From NCBI RefSeq assembly GCF_016695175.1, contig NZ_CP068023.1, positions 174,501 to 238,500 of the forward strand: a stretch of DNA of 64,000 nucleotides, written 5' to 3'. Below are positions 27,921 through 36,934 of this stretch, one piece after another. Origin of the DNA: Pseudoalteromonas sp. GCY. GTDB taxonomy: Bacteria; Pseudomonadota; Gammaproteobacteria; Enterobacterales; Alteromonadaceae. The notes beneath the pieces were generated by a model. That model was not told where the DNA came from and made no database searches. It saw only the letters and a list, made by a program, of their open reading frames with translations. Position numbers and translations under genes: made by a program. Within the stretch, counting starts at the first letter, position 1. Every line of letters starts with the position of its first letter.

Positions 27921-27936
27921 AGCTTGATCTGTGCCA
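27921..27936 (-). promoter_or_regulatory. glnA sigma-54 promoter
   Basis: On the minus strand TGGCACAGATCAAGCTT, with GG and GC exactly 10 bases apart, the -24/-12 signature. It lies about 60 bp upstream of the glnA ATG. Confidence 0.85.
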
Positions 27937-27998
27937 TGTTTTTAAGTTTTTGATAAATATTGATTTTTAACTTTTTGGAAATTTACGGGTTAGCTTGG

Positions 27999-28015
27999 TG
28001 CACTAATTTGGTGCG
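27999..28015. promoter_or_regulatory. NtrC-binding site 1 upstream of glnA
   Basis: TGCACTAATTTGGTGCG matches the NtrC consensus with one terminal mismatch. It sits about 65 bp upstream of the -24 element. Confidence 0.85.
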
Positions 28016-28032
28016 TAAATGTTTCATTATGG

Positions 28033-28049
28033 TGCGCAATGTTGGTGCA
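28033..28049. promoter_or_regulatory. NtrC-binding site 2 upstream of glnA
   Basis: TGCGCAATGTTGGTGCA, an imperfect NtrC palindrome centred 34 bp from site 1. The pair forms a typical enhancer. The following 120 bp up to the next terminator hold no recognisable gene. Confidence 0.75.
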
Positions 28050-28173
28050 AGCGATTCTCTGCGATAGTCACTTTATCTTCGAGTAAGTGTTTGGAGTATT
28101 GGTATAGATTATGAAGTGCAACAAAGCAAAAATTAATTTAATCCGATAGCTGGGATCAGGGTCGTGTTTTAAT

Positions 28174-28193
28174 AAAAAAAGCAAGGCGCCTTG
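28174..28193 (-). terminator. probable terminator of the export operon
   Basis: Palindrome CAAGGCGCCTTG followed on the minus strand by GC and a run of seven T. It is about 40 bp after the stop of the shortened permease gene. Confidence 0.6.
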
Positions 28194-28233
28194 AGGGAGA
28201 CGCTCTGCCTTCAGGGAGTTAATTTTATCGAAG

Positions 28234-29247
28234 CTAGTGACTTCTCAGCGAGTATAATGCGGGTTTGGTAATAACCCCGCTGGCTGCTAATACAGTTGTT
28301 GCAGCGGTAATTCCGATGATAAGCGACAGCGGCAATACGAATCCAAGCAGGGAGACACTAAACATGACCTCCGAGCTTGCCAGCCAAGCCATCGCTGCAA
28401 CGGTTGCAAATGTCACACATCCAAGAGCCGTACAGATCACTTTGGTATTTTCTCCTAGTAATCCCAGTACAATACTTTTTGGCGACGCACCAATTGCTAT
28501 ACGCACTCCGAGTTCATAGCGACGCATAGAAACACCGTAATTAAGTACGCCATATATGCCAATTAGTGCGATCAGTAAGGTGATCCCCCAGTGTTGAGCA
28601 TCACGGCGTTGAAATGAATAATAATCCCAAGGCAACCATACGTCAGTCAGACGGCCCGGAGTAAGCATTTCAGGTTCGCGATTTTGCTCTGATAGCACAC
28701 CAATGATTTTAAAATTCACTTGGTCTATTTGAATAGATTGTCCGACGATATCGGCTGCTTGACCATAATATTTTTGCCAAGCTTGATAGGACAATACCGC
28801 GACTGGCTGCATTGAGTTAAGGCCTTCGTCTGTGCTCGGTCCACGACCTAAGTGAAAGGTAAATCCAAGCATCGGCATAAATTCAGGGGTGGTGTAAGTG
28901 GTATTGACTTGCGGCGTTTCAACTTTACTTCTAATCACTTCTTCGGAGTAGCCAAATAGGGCGGTTTGTGACTCCGGCGTTTTTTCATTTTCATAGATCT
29001 CAAGCAGCATAGGTATCGGAGTGAAATCATCAAACTCCACTCTATCCTTGATATAGTGCACTGTTTTTGAAACGTAAAGCTGCTCAGCATTGAGGTAAGG
29101 CAACGACGCAGAGAGAATAGTAAAGTTTAAATTAAACATCGCCACGAGCGTACCTAGTGTGAGTGCTAGCGTAGAGATAATCGTGATGGTAAATACTTTT
29201 ACTTTACTCAGAGAGTACAGACTGGCACTCATGTCTTTGACAAGCAT
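28234..29247 (-). CDS. MacB/FtsX-type ABC permease with large internal deletion
   Basis: A 337-aa protein homologous to both ends of the 821-aa permease encoded at 34106-36571, but lacking the middle. Residues 1 to about 216 match the N-terminal helix and periplasmic MacB core (EGLNSMQPVAVLSYQAWQKYYG). From about residue 222 it continues directly with the last FtsX module (GIYGVLNYGVSMRRYELGVRIAIGASP). About 480 residues, including the first FtsX core helices and the second periplasmic domain, are absent and the frame is kept. Start ATG has GAGGA upstream. It ends the MFP-ATPase-permease operon. It may be a decayed permease or a reduced partner. Confidence 0.8.
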   Translation of the reverse strand: MLVKDMSASLYSLSKVKVFTITIISTLALTLGTLVAMFNLNFTILSASLPYLNAEQLYVSKTVHYIKDRVEFDDFTPIPMLLEIYENEKTPESQTALFGYSEEVIRSKVETPQVNTTYTTPEFMPMLGFTFHLGRGPSTDEGLNSMQPVAVLSYQAWQKYYGQAADIVGQSIQIDQVNFKIIGVLSEQNREPEMLTPGRLTDVWLPWDYYSFQRRDAQHWGITLLIALIGIYGVLNYGVSMRRYELGVRIAIGASPKSIVLGLLGENTKVICTALGCVTFATVAAMAWLASSEVMFSVSLLGFVLPLSLIIGITAATTVLAASGVITKPALYSLRSH

Positions 29248-29273
29248 ATTACTTTCCTCGTTTCCATCATGGA

Positions 29274-29996
29274 CTAAAACGTGTCAACGACTGCGTTGGC
29301 GTTAGCGTGTGATTGAGGGGCCAGTATTTTGCCATCTAGAAGGTGTAGTTTGCGTGTCGCCATATCGGCATATCTAGGGTCGTGCGTCACCATACATAAT
29401 GTGGTCCCTTCTAGGTTTAGCGTTTTCAACATGTCCATAACGGCATCACCATTTTTTGAGTCAAGGTTACCTGTAGGTTCGTCAACAAGCAGTAATGCGG
29501 GGTTGCCGACGAGTGCACGGGCAATAGCAATCCTTTGCTGTTGCCCGCCTGAGAGCTGGTTTGGGCGATGTTTTGCGCGGTGTGCCATATCTACTTTTGT
29601 CAGACAACTCATTACAGCGTGATCAATATCGGCATTGCTCATCGGGGTTTTACGATAACGCAATGGCAGCGCGATATTATCGTAGACTGTCAGCTCATCA
29701 ATTAAGTTGAATGACTGAAAGATAAAGCCAATTTTTTCGTTTCGAATATGTGCAGCAGCCGCTAAAGTTAATTGGCTAACCTCAAGATCTTCAATTTTAT
29801 AGCTACCATCTGTTGGCATGTCTAGCAGACCAAGAATTGACAGCAGGGTAGATTTACCACATCCAGAAGGGCCACAAATTGACACGAAATCACCCTTATA
29901 TATTTCCAAGTCAATCCCACGCAATGCGTGAGTTTCCATTTCTTCGGTACTAAAAACTTTGGTGATCCCTGACATGGTTAAAATAGTTTCTTTCAT
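29274..29996 (-). CDS. ABC transporter ATPase, MacB/LolD type
   Basis: A 240-aa ATP-binding subunit. Walker A is GPSGCGKSTLLS, Q-loop IFQSFNLID, signature LSGGQQQRIAIARAL, Walker B LLLVDEPTGNLD and switch His VTHDP. The QSFNLI plus GNLDSKNG combination is typical of the LolD/MacB export class. It lies between the membrane fusion protein and the shortened permease, and probably energises the MacB-type permeases of this locus. Confidence 0.93.
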   Translation of the reverse strand: MKETILTMSGITKVFSTEEMETHALRGIDLEIYKGDFVSICGPSGCGKSTLLSILGLLDMPTDGSYKIEDLEVSQLTLAAAAHIRNEKIGFIFQSFNLIDELTVYDNIALPLRYRKTPMSNADIDHAVMSCLTKVDMAHRAKHRPNQLSGGQQQRIAIARALVGNPALLLVDEPTGNLDSKNGDAVMDMLKTLNLEGTTLCMVTHDPRYADMATRKLHLLDGKILAPQSHANANAVVDTF

Positions 29997-30019
29997 AATC
30001 GTATCCTAATGATGATTTA

Positions 30020-31270
30020 TTATTGAATGATCCGTACTTGTTTAGCGTTTTTATAAGTACTTGTATCAGAGAGTATGATTTGTTGATTTGGGGTGACACC
30101 GCTTTCAATTTGCAAGAATTTGCCTGCATCAATACCAAATGACACTATCTGAGGGGTTGCGATGTCATTGTTTAACACAAAGAGCGTCTGCTGGCTGTGT
30201 GATTGAGTGTTACTTGGACGTTCAACATACAGTGCGTTCTTCAACTGATGTGTGCTAATTTGCGCATCTACGTTAAGTTCTGGACGCGCAGAATCAGGAA
30301 CGCCATTGACAAAAGTGAGCTCAACTTCAATGGTGCCCTCTTGTACTTGCGGGCTGATCCTTGTGACTTTTGCTGGCACTTGTTCGCGGCGTGTATTGAC
30401 CATAGCAAATTGACCTACCTGAATTTGTTCTGCTTTAGACTGAGATACTCTGACCAGTGCTTGAAGGTCGTTGGTACTACCAACTTGAGCAAGTTCTTGG
30501 CCGGCTACAACACTTTGTCCAAGTTCAACTGCGAGCCGTTGCAACACGCCTTCTGTACCTGCTCGGACTGTTAGTTTCGCTTCTCTTTCTTTTAACCGGG
30601 CGAAAAGAGACTGAGCTTGGTTGATCAGTTCTTGCGAGATGGTTAAATCTTCTGAATGTAATAGCTTTAGCTGTTCTATACGTGTTTGCTGTAGTTGTAC
30701 TCTTTCTGACAGCTGCTGTTCTTCAAGCTCTGCGGTTTTTACATCAATGGCGGGGACAACGCCTTGGTCTCTGAGTGTTTGCTGAGCTTCTCGGCGCATG
30801 ACTAACGATTGATGCTCACTGGTAAGTTCGGCAAGGGTGGCGACTTCCATTAATAACTCGCGCTGGTTTGCGAGCTTTTGTCTGCGAAAGTTTGCTTGTT
30901 GACGGTTTAGCTCCATTTCAGCACTTTCTAATTGCTGTAAGAGATCAGGGTCTTGCATCTTCAAAATGATGGTATCAGGCTGAACTTCACCACCGGGGCG
31001 TACTAAGATTTCATAGACCGTAGCTGGGTCTTGTGTGGTGATCAGTTTTTGTTTATTAGAGCGAAGCACACCATAGCCGTCAACGCTAACATCTAAATCA
31101 CCTTGCTTAACTTGTCCAACAATGATCGCTTGTCTTGGTAATTTGAACTCGTCCGATGTTGAGAATAGCTTAAGGCTAAGCCAAGCGAATATCAGCACTA
31201 GGGGGATTGCGATTACAAGTCCTAGCTTATGTAGCGGCTTCGCTTGTTTTTGTTTTAATACGTCCATCAT
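30020..31270 (-). CDS. periplasmic adaptor (membrane fusion protein, HlyD/MacA type)
   Basis: A 416-aa protein anchored by one N-terminal helix (LVIAIPLVLIFAWLSLKLF). Lipoyl halves flank a long coiled-coil hairpin (residues about 95-240, rich in Gln, Glu and Leu), followed by a beta-barrel domain. This is the usual layout of adaptors linking an inner-membrane exporter to TolC. It is the first gene of its operon and lies behind a sigma-54 promoter. No TolC-type gene is in the window. Confidence 0.9.
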   Translation of the reverse strand: MMDVLKQKQAKPLHKLGLVIAIPLVLIFAWLSLKLFSTSDEFKLPRQAIIVGQVKQGDLDVSVDGYGVLRSNKQKLITTQDPATVYEILVRPGGEVQPDTIILKMQDPDLLQQLESAEMELNRQQANFRRQKLANQRELLMEVATLAELTSEHQSLVMRREAQQTLRDQGVVPAIDVKTAELEEQQLSERVQLQQTRIEQLKLLHSEDLTISQELINQAQSLFARLKEREAKLTVRAGTEGVLQRLAVELGQSVVAGQELAQVGSTNDLQALVRVSQSKAEQIQVGQFAMVNTRREQVPAKVTRISPQVQEGTIEVELTFVNGVPDSARPELNVDAQISTHQLKNALYVERPSNTQSHSQQTLFVLNNDIATPQIVSFGIDAGKFLQIESGVTPNQQIILSDTSTYKNAKQVRIIQ

Positions 31271-31303
31271 CAGTTACCTTACTTTAATCGGTTAACTAAT
31301 GAG

Positions 31304-31319
31304 AGCAAACGATATGCCA
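31304..31319 (-). promoter_or_regulatory. sigma-54 promoter of the adaptor operon
   Basis: On the minus strand TGGCATATCGTTTGCT, with GG-N10-GC spacing exact. It lies 34 bp upstream of the adaptor start codon. Confidence 0.85.
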
Positions 31320-31371
31320 AATTTTATCCTATTGTTTTTATTGGTATTTAATGTTTTTGTTTTACCGAAAG

Positions 31372-31406
31372 GTCCGATTGTGGACTTGAGAATTCAAAAA
31401 CTGGAC
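31372..31406. promoter_or_regulatory. paired activator sites upstream of the adaptor operon
   Basis: GTCCGATTGTGGAC at 31372-31385 is a GTCC-N6-GGAC palindrome. A second, degenerate copy (TTCAAAAACTGGAC) lies at 31393-31406, exactly 21 bp away. The reverse complement of the first differs by one base from the site upstream of the 821-aa permease gene. Probable enhancer for the response regulator encoded in this locus. Confidence 0.75.
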
Positions 31407-31419
31407 TGAGCATATAGGG

Positions 31420-32724
31420 TCAGTTAAGTTGCACAGGAAAGGCGAGTTGGCAAATCGCTCCCTGTTTATCCTGACGATTGGTTAGGCTAATGGAGCCAGA
31501 CATTTGCTCGACAAAATAGCGGCTAAGATAAAGGCCAATACCTTCCCCCGTTTGTTTGGTGGAGTAAAATGGCACAAATAAGTTATCGTGGTTGGCAACG
31601 CCGGTACCTTCATCAAGCACCTCCAAGATAGCAATATTGTCTTTGGTATATAGCTTCAGTGTAAGCACAGAGCCCGCGGGGCTCGCTTCTATGGCGTTCT
31701 TGATGATATTGATTAGCACTTGATTAAATAGGGTTGGGTCAACATGGAAGTAGACCGGAGAAAGTTCAATTTGCCACGCTACATCTGTGAAAAGGCCTTG
31801 AACGGTTTTGCTTACTTCTAACCCCGACAGACGTTTGATCTCTACTTTTATTGGTTGGTTGAGCTGGCTGTACTTATGGATAAAATCCTGCAAATGGAAG
31901 CACCGCTCAAGTACGATATTAAATGCTTCGTGATCCCTTGGGTCTTTTGCGCGAGTTTGTAGGCGTTCCAATATGGCAGACACTGGGGTGAGGGAATTTC
32001 TTATTTCATGGCTAATCACTCGGATCAAGCGTTGCCAAGCTTGAAGCTCCTGATCGCGCAGTGCTTGCTGAATATCGATACAGACGACAAGATGATATGA
32101 CTGACTCTGCTGAGTAAAGGTGCTGTGTCTCACTTGCCAGCGCTTGTTGTTCTGTATATCGATAAAGTGCCACTGTGGAGAAGGAGTTAACCCTATCGCC
32201 TCTGGGTGGCTATATCGTAGGGTTTGCCATGGCCTTTGAAATAATTGAAAGCAGGCGTCATTGCCAAAGCACAGTTGCATACGCTGGTCGAAAATAAGCA
32301 TCGGGGTATTTAACACGCTGATCAGTTCAGCAACGAGGAAAGATTGCATATCTTCATCGGTTTTTTCATTTTGTAGCATATCGGAGAGCGCATTCAGCTG
32401 ATTGTGCAGCTGGGCGACAACGCCCGAAGAAAATGTCGGTTTGGCTTTTAGGCTAAAGTCGCGCTTAAGCCACGCTTCGGCTTGGTAGCCACAGCGTTCA
32501 AACGATAGCTTACAACGATTGTAAAGCTGTTTTAGTAATAGTCCTTGGCAGACAATCAGGCCAACGATTAAGAGTAAGGTGGGTAGAGGCATGGAAATAG
32601 GTATGTTAACTCCCATTTGCCAACTGACGACACACACTCCCGCAATTTCGATGGCGATGAGTAGCAAAAACTTACCTACGAAATAGCGCGCCAAGGGTTC
32701 TTTAAATAAGTGCATATTTTTCAA
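31420..32724 (-). CDS. membrane-bound sensor histidine kinase
   Basis: A 434-aa kinase. Two N-terminal helices (residues about 14-37 and 44-66) have almost no periplasmic loop, implying intramembrane or cytoplasmic sensing. A PAS-like region (residues about 135-215) precedes the H-box VISHEIRNSLTPVSAIL, N-box NQVLINIIKNAIEAS, G1 VLDEGTG and G2 GEGIGLYLSRYF. It overlaps the response regulator gene by 23 bp, so the two are a cognate pair. The signal is unknown; the shared promoter architecture implies that it controls the export genes around it. Confidence 0.92.
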   Translation of the reverse strand: MKNMHLFKEPLARYFVGKFLLLIAIEIAGVCVVSWQMGVNIPISMPLPTLLLIVGLIVCQGLLLKQLYNRCKLSFERCGYQAEAWLKRDFSLKAKPTFSSGVVAQLHNQLNALSDMLQNEKTDEDMQSFLVAELISVLNTPMLIFDQRMQLCFGNDACFQLFQRPWQTLRYSHPEAIGLTPSPQWHFIDIQNNKRWQVRHSTFTQQSQSYHLVVCIDIQQALRDQELQAWQRLIRVISHEIRNSLTPVSAILERLQTRAKDPRDHEAFNIVLERCFHLQDFIHKYSQLNQPIKVEIKRLSGLEVSKTVQGLFTDVAWQIELSPVYFHVDPTLFNQVLINIIKNAIEASPAGSVLTLKLYTKDNIAILEVLDEGTGVANHDNLFVPFYSTKQTGEGIGLYLSRYFVEQMSGSISLTNRQDKQGAICQLAFPVQLN

Positions 32725-34063
32725 GGCGTCGGTAGAGTGATTGCTTGGTGATCCCCAGTAACTCAGCTGCTTGTTGTTTGTTTCCTGCCGTATTAGTCAA
32801 AGCCTGAGCAATCAGTTGTTGTTCTGCTTGCTCCAATGTGATGAGTGGCAGCGACATGGAATTATTCGCACTTGGCTGTGAAGGCGTGCTCATATGTAAT
32901 TGCTCGGGGCCGATTTCACCCGTTTGTGTTAGTAGCACGGCGCGTTCGAGCAAGTGACCAAGCTCTCTGGTATTACCTGGCCAATCGTACTGTTTTAGCT
33001 GATTTAGTGCCGTGGGTGTGAGCCAGCATTGTGTTTTTCCATATCGCTGACCATGGGTTTTGATAAAGTGTTCCGCTAATAATTCAATGTCTTCAGGGCG
33101 TGTACGCAAGGGGGGGATTTCGATTGTGAAGGTATTGATGCGGTAGAAAAGATCTTGGCGAAATTCTGCTTGAGCGATTAACTGCTCTAATTTTGCATTC
33201 GTTGCACTGATGAGCCTCACGTCTGCGACTTCAGTGATGCTTGAGCCGACTGCTTCATATTCTCGAGACTCTAGCACCCGCAGCAACTTACTTTGTTGTG
33301 CAAGCGGAAGAGTGCCAATTTCATCCAAAAATAAGGTACCAAGATCCGCCAATTTAAACCGTCCTGCACGGTCTGATTTGGCGTCAGTAAATGCGCCTTT
33401 GGTATGACCAAAAAGCTCACTCTCAAACAGTTGCTCAGGGATGGTTGCCATGTTGACGGAAATAAATGGCTGCGCTGCTCGCAGCGAGTGTTGATGTACC
33501 CATTGGGCTATTAAGCTTTTGCCAACTCCATTCTCTCCGGTTAACAGAATATTGGCATCCGTGGGAGCCATGACTTCTAATTGCGTCATCAGGTGTTGCA
33601 TGGCTTTGCTGCGCCATAACACAGGTTTAGCATCTCCAGCGAGTGCATGCTGAAGAGCTTGGCTTTTATTTTTTAGTTTATTGAGTTGTAACTGGCCCCT
33701 AATAACTTGTTCAAAGCGCTGGTTTTTCCATGGCTTTTCTAGAAAATCTGCCGCGCCCAGTTGCATGGCTTGAACCACAAGCTCAGTATGTGACCATGCC
33801 GTCATAGCTACAATAGGGGTGGTATTGCCATGTTGCTGTTGCTGTCGTAGAAACCTGAGTCCCTCTTGCCCCGATGTAGAGTCTAACTCAAAGTTCATAT
33901 CGAGTAGGATCAAGCTAGGCTGGTGTTGTTCAAGAAAGCTGAGTGCTTGCACTGGATTTTCGACTTCTTCGACGGCTAGACCTAAATCTTCCAATACAAA
34001 TCGCGCAGCTAATCTTACTTCTCTGTTGTCTTCTATCAGCAATATTTGTGGTTTAGCACTCAC
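32702..34063 (-). CDS. sigma-54-dependent response regulator (NtrC family)
   Basis: A 453-aa activator. The receiver domain (residues 1-120) has Asp55 in LILLDMNFE. The AAA+ domain has Walker A TGENGVGKSLIA, a sigma-54 contact loop GAFTDA (canonical GAFTGA with Asp for Gly), Walker B GTLFLDEIGTLP and arginine-finger region. A Fis-type helix-turn-helix ends the protein (AAELLGITKQSLYRRLEKY). It lies between the 821-aa permease and its cognate kinase. It probably binds the GTCC-N6-GGAC sites. The Asp in the contact loop is unusual but occurs in some family members. Confidence 0.93.
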   Translation of the reverse strand: MSAKPQILLIEDNREVRLAARFVLEDLGLAVEEVENPVQALSFLEQHQPSLILLDMNFELDSTSGQEGLRFLRQQQQHGNTTPIVAMTAWSHTELVVQAMQLGAADFLEKPWKNQRFEQVIRGQLQLNKLKNKSQALQHALAGDAKPVLWRSKAMQHLMTQLEVMAPTDANILLTGENGVGKSLIAQWVHQHSLRAAQPFISVNMATIPEQLFESELFGHTKGAFTDAKSDRAGRFKLADLGTLFLDEIGTLPLAQQSKLLRVLESREYEAVGSSITEVADVRLISATNAKLEQLIAQAEFRQDLFYRINTFTIEIPPLRTRPEDIELLAEHFIKTHGQRYGKTQCWLTPTALNQLKQYDWPGNTRELGHLLERAVLLTQTGEIGPEQLHMSTPSQPSANNSMSLPLITLEQAEQQLIAQALTNTAGNKQQAAELLGITKQSLYRRLEKYALI

Positions 34064-34105
34064 AGTAAGCTTCCTTGATTTATTATTATCATCTCAATCG
34101 CTCTA

Positions 34106-36571
34106 TTACTCTCCGCGTAGTGCATGTAATGCAGGGCGGGCAATAATATTTCTTGAAGATAGTAGCGTAACACCTGTGACTAAGGTGATAACAGTGGCAA
34201 GTGAAATTAACCAGTGGATAGCGCTATCTAGTGTAATAGGTACAAGCGTATCTTGAAGTATCGCAATACTCAATAACACCAAGATAGAAGCGCACGATGC
34301 TGCAATAACAGGGCGCAAATTATCTTGTAATACCAGTTTAAACACGGCAAACGGTGTTGCACCAACCGACATTCTCACGCCTAACTCAAACCGACGTAAC
34401 GCTACGCTGTACTTACATACACCGTAAATACCAAGTGCCGCAAGCGCAAGTGCAAATATCGATAGCATCAAAGTGAACATGCTAATGACACGAGCTTGCT
34501 GTAAGTGCGTAGCTAAAAGCATGGTCGTGGACTGAAAGTTATAGACGCGCATTTGCGGGTGGATACCTGTGAGTGCCTGATTTATTTCCGCTCGACTAAT
34601 TGTGGTATGTGCGTGAGTTTCAATTAACACAAAGGGGTAACCAGTTGGCACTGAGGGGATGAAAACCCTTGCAATATTAGATTGTTTGGGAAGATAAATA
34701 TCCTCGACAACACCAATCACCTCAACGCTTTGTTGGCCATTTCGGGGGTATAGTTTGGCGCCCAATACTTGCCCTTGCTGGCGTAATTGCGTCGCTAGGG
34801 TCTGATTGACAATGACAACGGGCGCATTATTAATGGCTTCCTCATGAGTAAAAGCCCTACCGTCGATAAGTGTTGCCCCAAAAGTATCAAAGTATGGCCA
34901 AGTACCAGCCGTACTTTGATATTCAAACGAGTTTTTTTCTATACCTGGTTCAAATTGCATTTGACGATTTGAAAAGCCCGGCAGCCAATAGGAAAAAGGG
35001 GGGTAGCCGCCAATGCCTACTTTGGTTACCTGCGGTAACTTTGCTAACGAGTCAACGGCAGATAAAAGCAGTTGTGAACGCTCCTCGCGGCTCATCTGCT
35101 GTAGCAAAGTACCTAAGTTTAGTGCTACTTGATAGGTATTGTGTTCTCGTATCCCTGTATCACGCTGCAAATTTTGCCAGCTTGTTTGGAGTATCCCAAG
35201 ACAAACAGTGAGTAGTGACAGGCAAACAAATAATTGGAATGATATTAATAAAGTGCGGGTCATCGCGGAAATCTGAACGCCAGTGCCTTTACCACTGCTT
35301 TGCAGCTGTTGAATAATATGACGGTAGTTAAGTTGACGGCTTACTATCCAAGAAAGTAATAAACATAATAAGGTACTGACGGTAAAGGCGAAAGCAATAG
35401 TATGTGCTTCGAGTTGTAGCTCTTGCAACCGAGCGAGCGGGCCGACAACCCCTGATTTTAGTAGCCCTATGACCCCCTCTGCGATTAAAAGCGATAATGC
35501 TGCTGCGCTGATGAATAACAGCCCTAATTCTATCGCAATGTGGAAAAATAGATGATTAGGCTTGGCACCCAAAGCGGCCTGAACGGCAAAGCTTTTTTGT
35601 TGCTCGGCGGCACGTGAAAGCACTAAATTACAAATATTACTTAATGCGATTAATAGTAATACTGTGCTTCCGAGTAGCATCATTATACTCACTTGTGATG
35701 CTTCACCAATTATACGAGTTTTTATCGGTACAAATTCAAGTTGTACTTTACTATTAGCGAAAGTTTGCTCGCCAGCGGTTTGTTGTTGTAGTTGTTCATT
35801 CAGCCAGTTTTCAAGAGAAAGCTTTGCACGACGTGCATGTTGCAAATCATGTAACTTTAGCAATTGATATGTCTGGATATTATTCCTTTGCCATGTTGGC
35901 GTTGGAGAATCATTATAGTCGTAACTGATCCATACATCAGTGTGCCAGTTTGGTGTGGATAATACCGGTTCAATGAATCGCTCGCCGGTGACGCCAACAA
36001 TTTTGAAACTCACCCCTTTAAATACCAATGTTTGGTCTAGAACGTTTGTATTTCCGCCGAAATAACGTTGCCACACTTGGTACGAAACGATCGCGACAGG
36101 TTGTTGGCTATCTATCCCTTCATCTACTGAAAAGTACCGTCCCAATGCCAGTGGTACATTGAGTATCGACATAAACTCGGGGGTGATCGCGCCAGTATTA
36201 AATGTTGGGCTGCTCGGTAAACTTTGTTCAACATCAATACTGATATTCTGAATAGCCATCACTTCGATATCAGAAAATTGTGCTTGCTTGTCATACGCCT
36301 CTATGCTGCCTGCATGAGGAATAAAATTGCTTTGCTTAACTTCATTATTGTCATCAACCAACGCGCCACGCATTAATACCAAGCGCTCTGCATCTGGATA
36401 TGGGAGCGGAGCTGCGAGCAATTGATAGTTTAGGTTATACATCGCTACCAGCGCACCGAGTGTCAGCGCGAGAGTAATTATTATTGTTAGGGTGTAACTG
36501 ACATGGCAGCGCAGTTTTTGCCAGGCCATTTTAAGTGAATGTGTTACCATGTTTACTCCAAATCCGCTCAC
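34106..36571 (-). CDS. MacB/FtsX-type ABC permease, full length
   Basis: An 821-aa double-module permease. It has an N-terminal helix (residues about 20-45), a periplasmic MacB core (DSQQPVAIVSYQVWQRYFGG), three FtsX helices near residues 285-410, a further helix near 435-455, a second periplasmic domain and three C-terminal FtsX helices (ALGIYGVCKYSVALRRFELGVRMSVGATP). This architecture belongs to exporters that couple to a MacA-type adaptor. It leads the permease-regulator-kinase unit behind its own sigma-54 promoter. No ATPase gene accompanies it, so it presumably uses the one at 29274. Confidence 0.9.
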   Translation of the reverse strand: MSGFGVNMVTHSLKMAWQKLRCHVSYTLTIIITLALTLGALVAMYNLNYQLLAAPLPYPDAERLVLMRGALVDDNNEVKQSNFIPHAGSIEAYDKQAQFSDIEVMAIQNISIDVEQSLPSSPTFNTGAITPEFMSILNVPLALGRYFSVDEGIDSQQPVAIVSYQVWQRYFGGNTNVLDQTLVFKGVSFKIVGVTGERFIEPVLSTPNWHTDVWISYDYNDSPTPTWQRNNIQTYQLLKLHDLQHARRAKLSLENWLNEQLQQQTAGEQTFANSKVQLEFVPIKTRIIGEASQVSIMMLLGSTVLLLIALSNICNLVLSRAAEQQKSFAVQAALGAKPNHLFFHIAIELGLLFISAAALSLLIAEGVIGLLKSGVVGPLARLQELQLEAHTIAFAFTVSTLLCLLLSWIVSRQLNYRHIIQQLQSSGKGTGVQISAMTRTLLISFQLFVCLSLLTVCLGILQTSWQNLQRDTGIREHNTYQVALNLGTLLQQMSREERSQLLLSAVDSLAKLPQVTKVGIGGYPPFSYWLPGFSNRQMQFEPGIEKNSFEYQSTAGTWPYFDTFGATLIDGRAFTHEEAINNAPVVIVNQTLATQLRQQGQVLGAKLYPRNGQQSVEVIGVVEDIYLPKQSNIARVFIPSVPTGYPFVLIETHAHTTISRAEINQALTGIHPQMRVYNFQSTTMLLATHLQQARVISMFTLMLSIFALALAALGIYGVCKYSVALRRFELGVRMSVGATPFAVFKLVLQDNLRPVIAASCASILVLLSIAILQDTLVPITLDSAIHWLISLATVITLVTGVTLLSSRNIIARPALHALRGE

Positions 36572-36619
36572 CTTGTGTATCGGTATGCTGTGATAATTAT
36601 TCTACTCTACAGGGGAAAC

Positions 36620-36635
36620 AGCAACGCCTATGCCA
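36620..36635 (-). promoter_or_regulatory. sigma-54 promoter of the permease/regulator operon
   Basis: On the minus strand TGGCATAGGCGTTGCT, with exact GG-N10-GC spacing. It shares TGGCAT and TTGCT with the promoter at 31304, and lies about 49 bp upstream of the permease start. Confidence 0.85.
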
Positions 36636-36686
36636 AACTTACCTTATTGATATTAATGACATTTGTATTTTATTTACAGGTGTTCA

Positions 36687-36721
36687 GTCCATAATCGGAC
36701 GATAAAAGGCCATAAATGGAC
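36687..36721. promoter_or_regulatory. paired activator sites upstream of the permease/regulator operon
   Basis: GTCCATAATCGGAC at 36687-36700 and GGCCATAAATGGAC at 36708-36721, 21 bp apart. The first differs by one base from the reverse complement of the site at 31372. The distance to the -24 element is 52 bp, against 53 bp at the other operon. Confidence 0.8.
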
Positions 36722-36934
36722 TATAGCCGCAATAGGGTTGTGCTGAAGCGACTCTAGGTTGTTGATTTATGCGCGCTCCGATCAGGATTATTGAAAAAAA
36801 TGTTGGATAAACTTTCATCTGTCACATTAATAGTAGATAATACGCGACCTTTAATTCTCAATCGGGCAATCTCAACGCGCATTTTTGCGTAGATCGACTA
36901 GGATCACTGAGGGCCAACTTCACTGAGTAATAAT

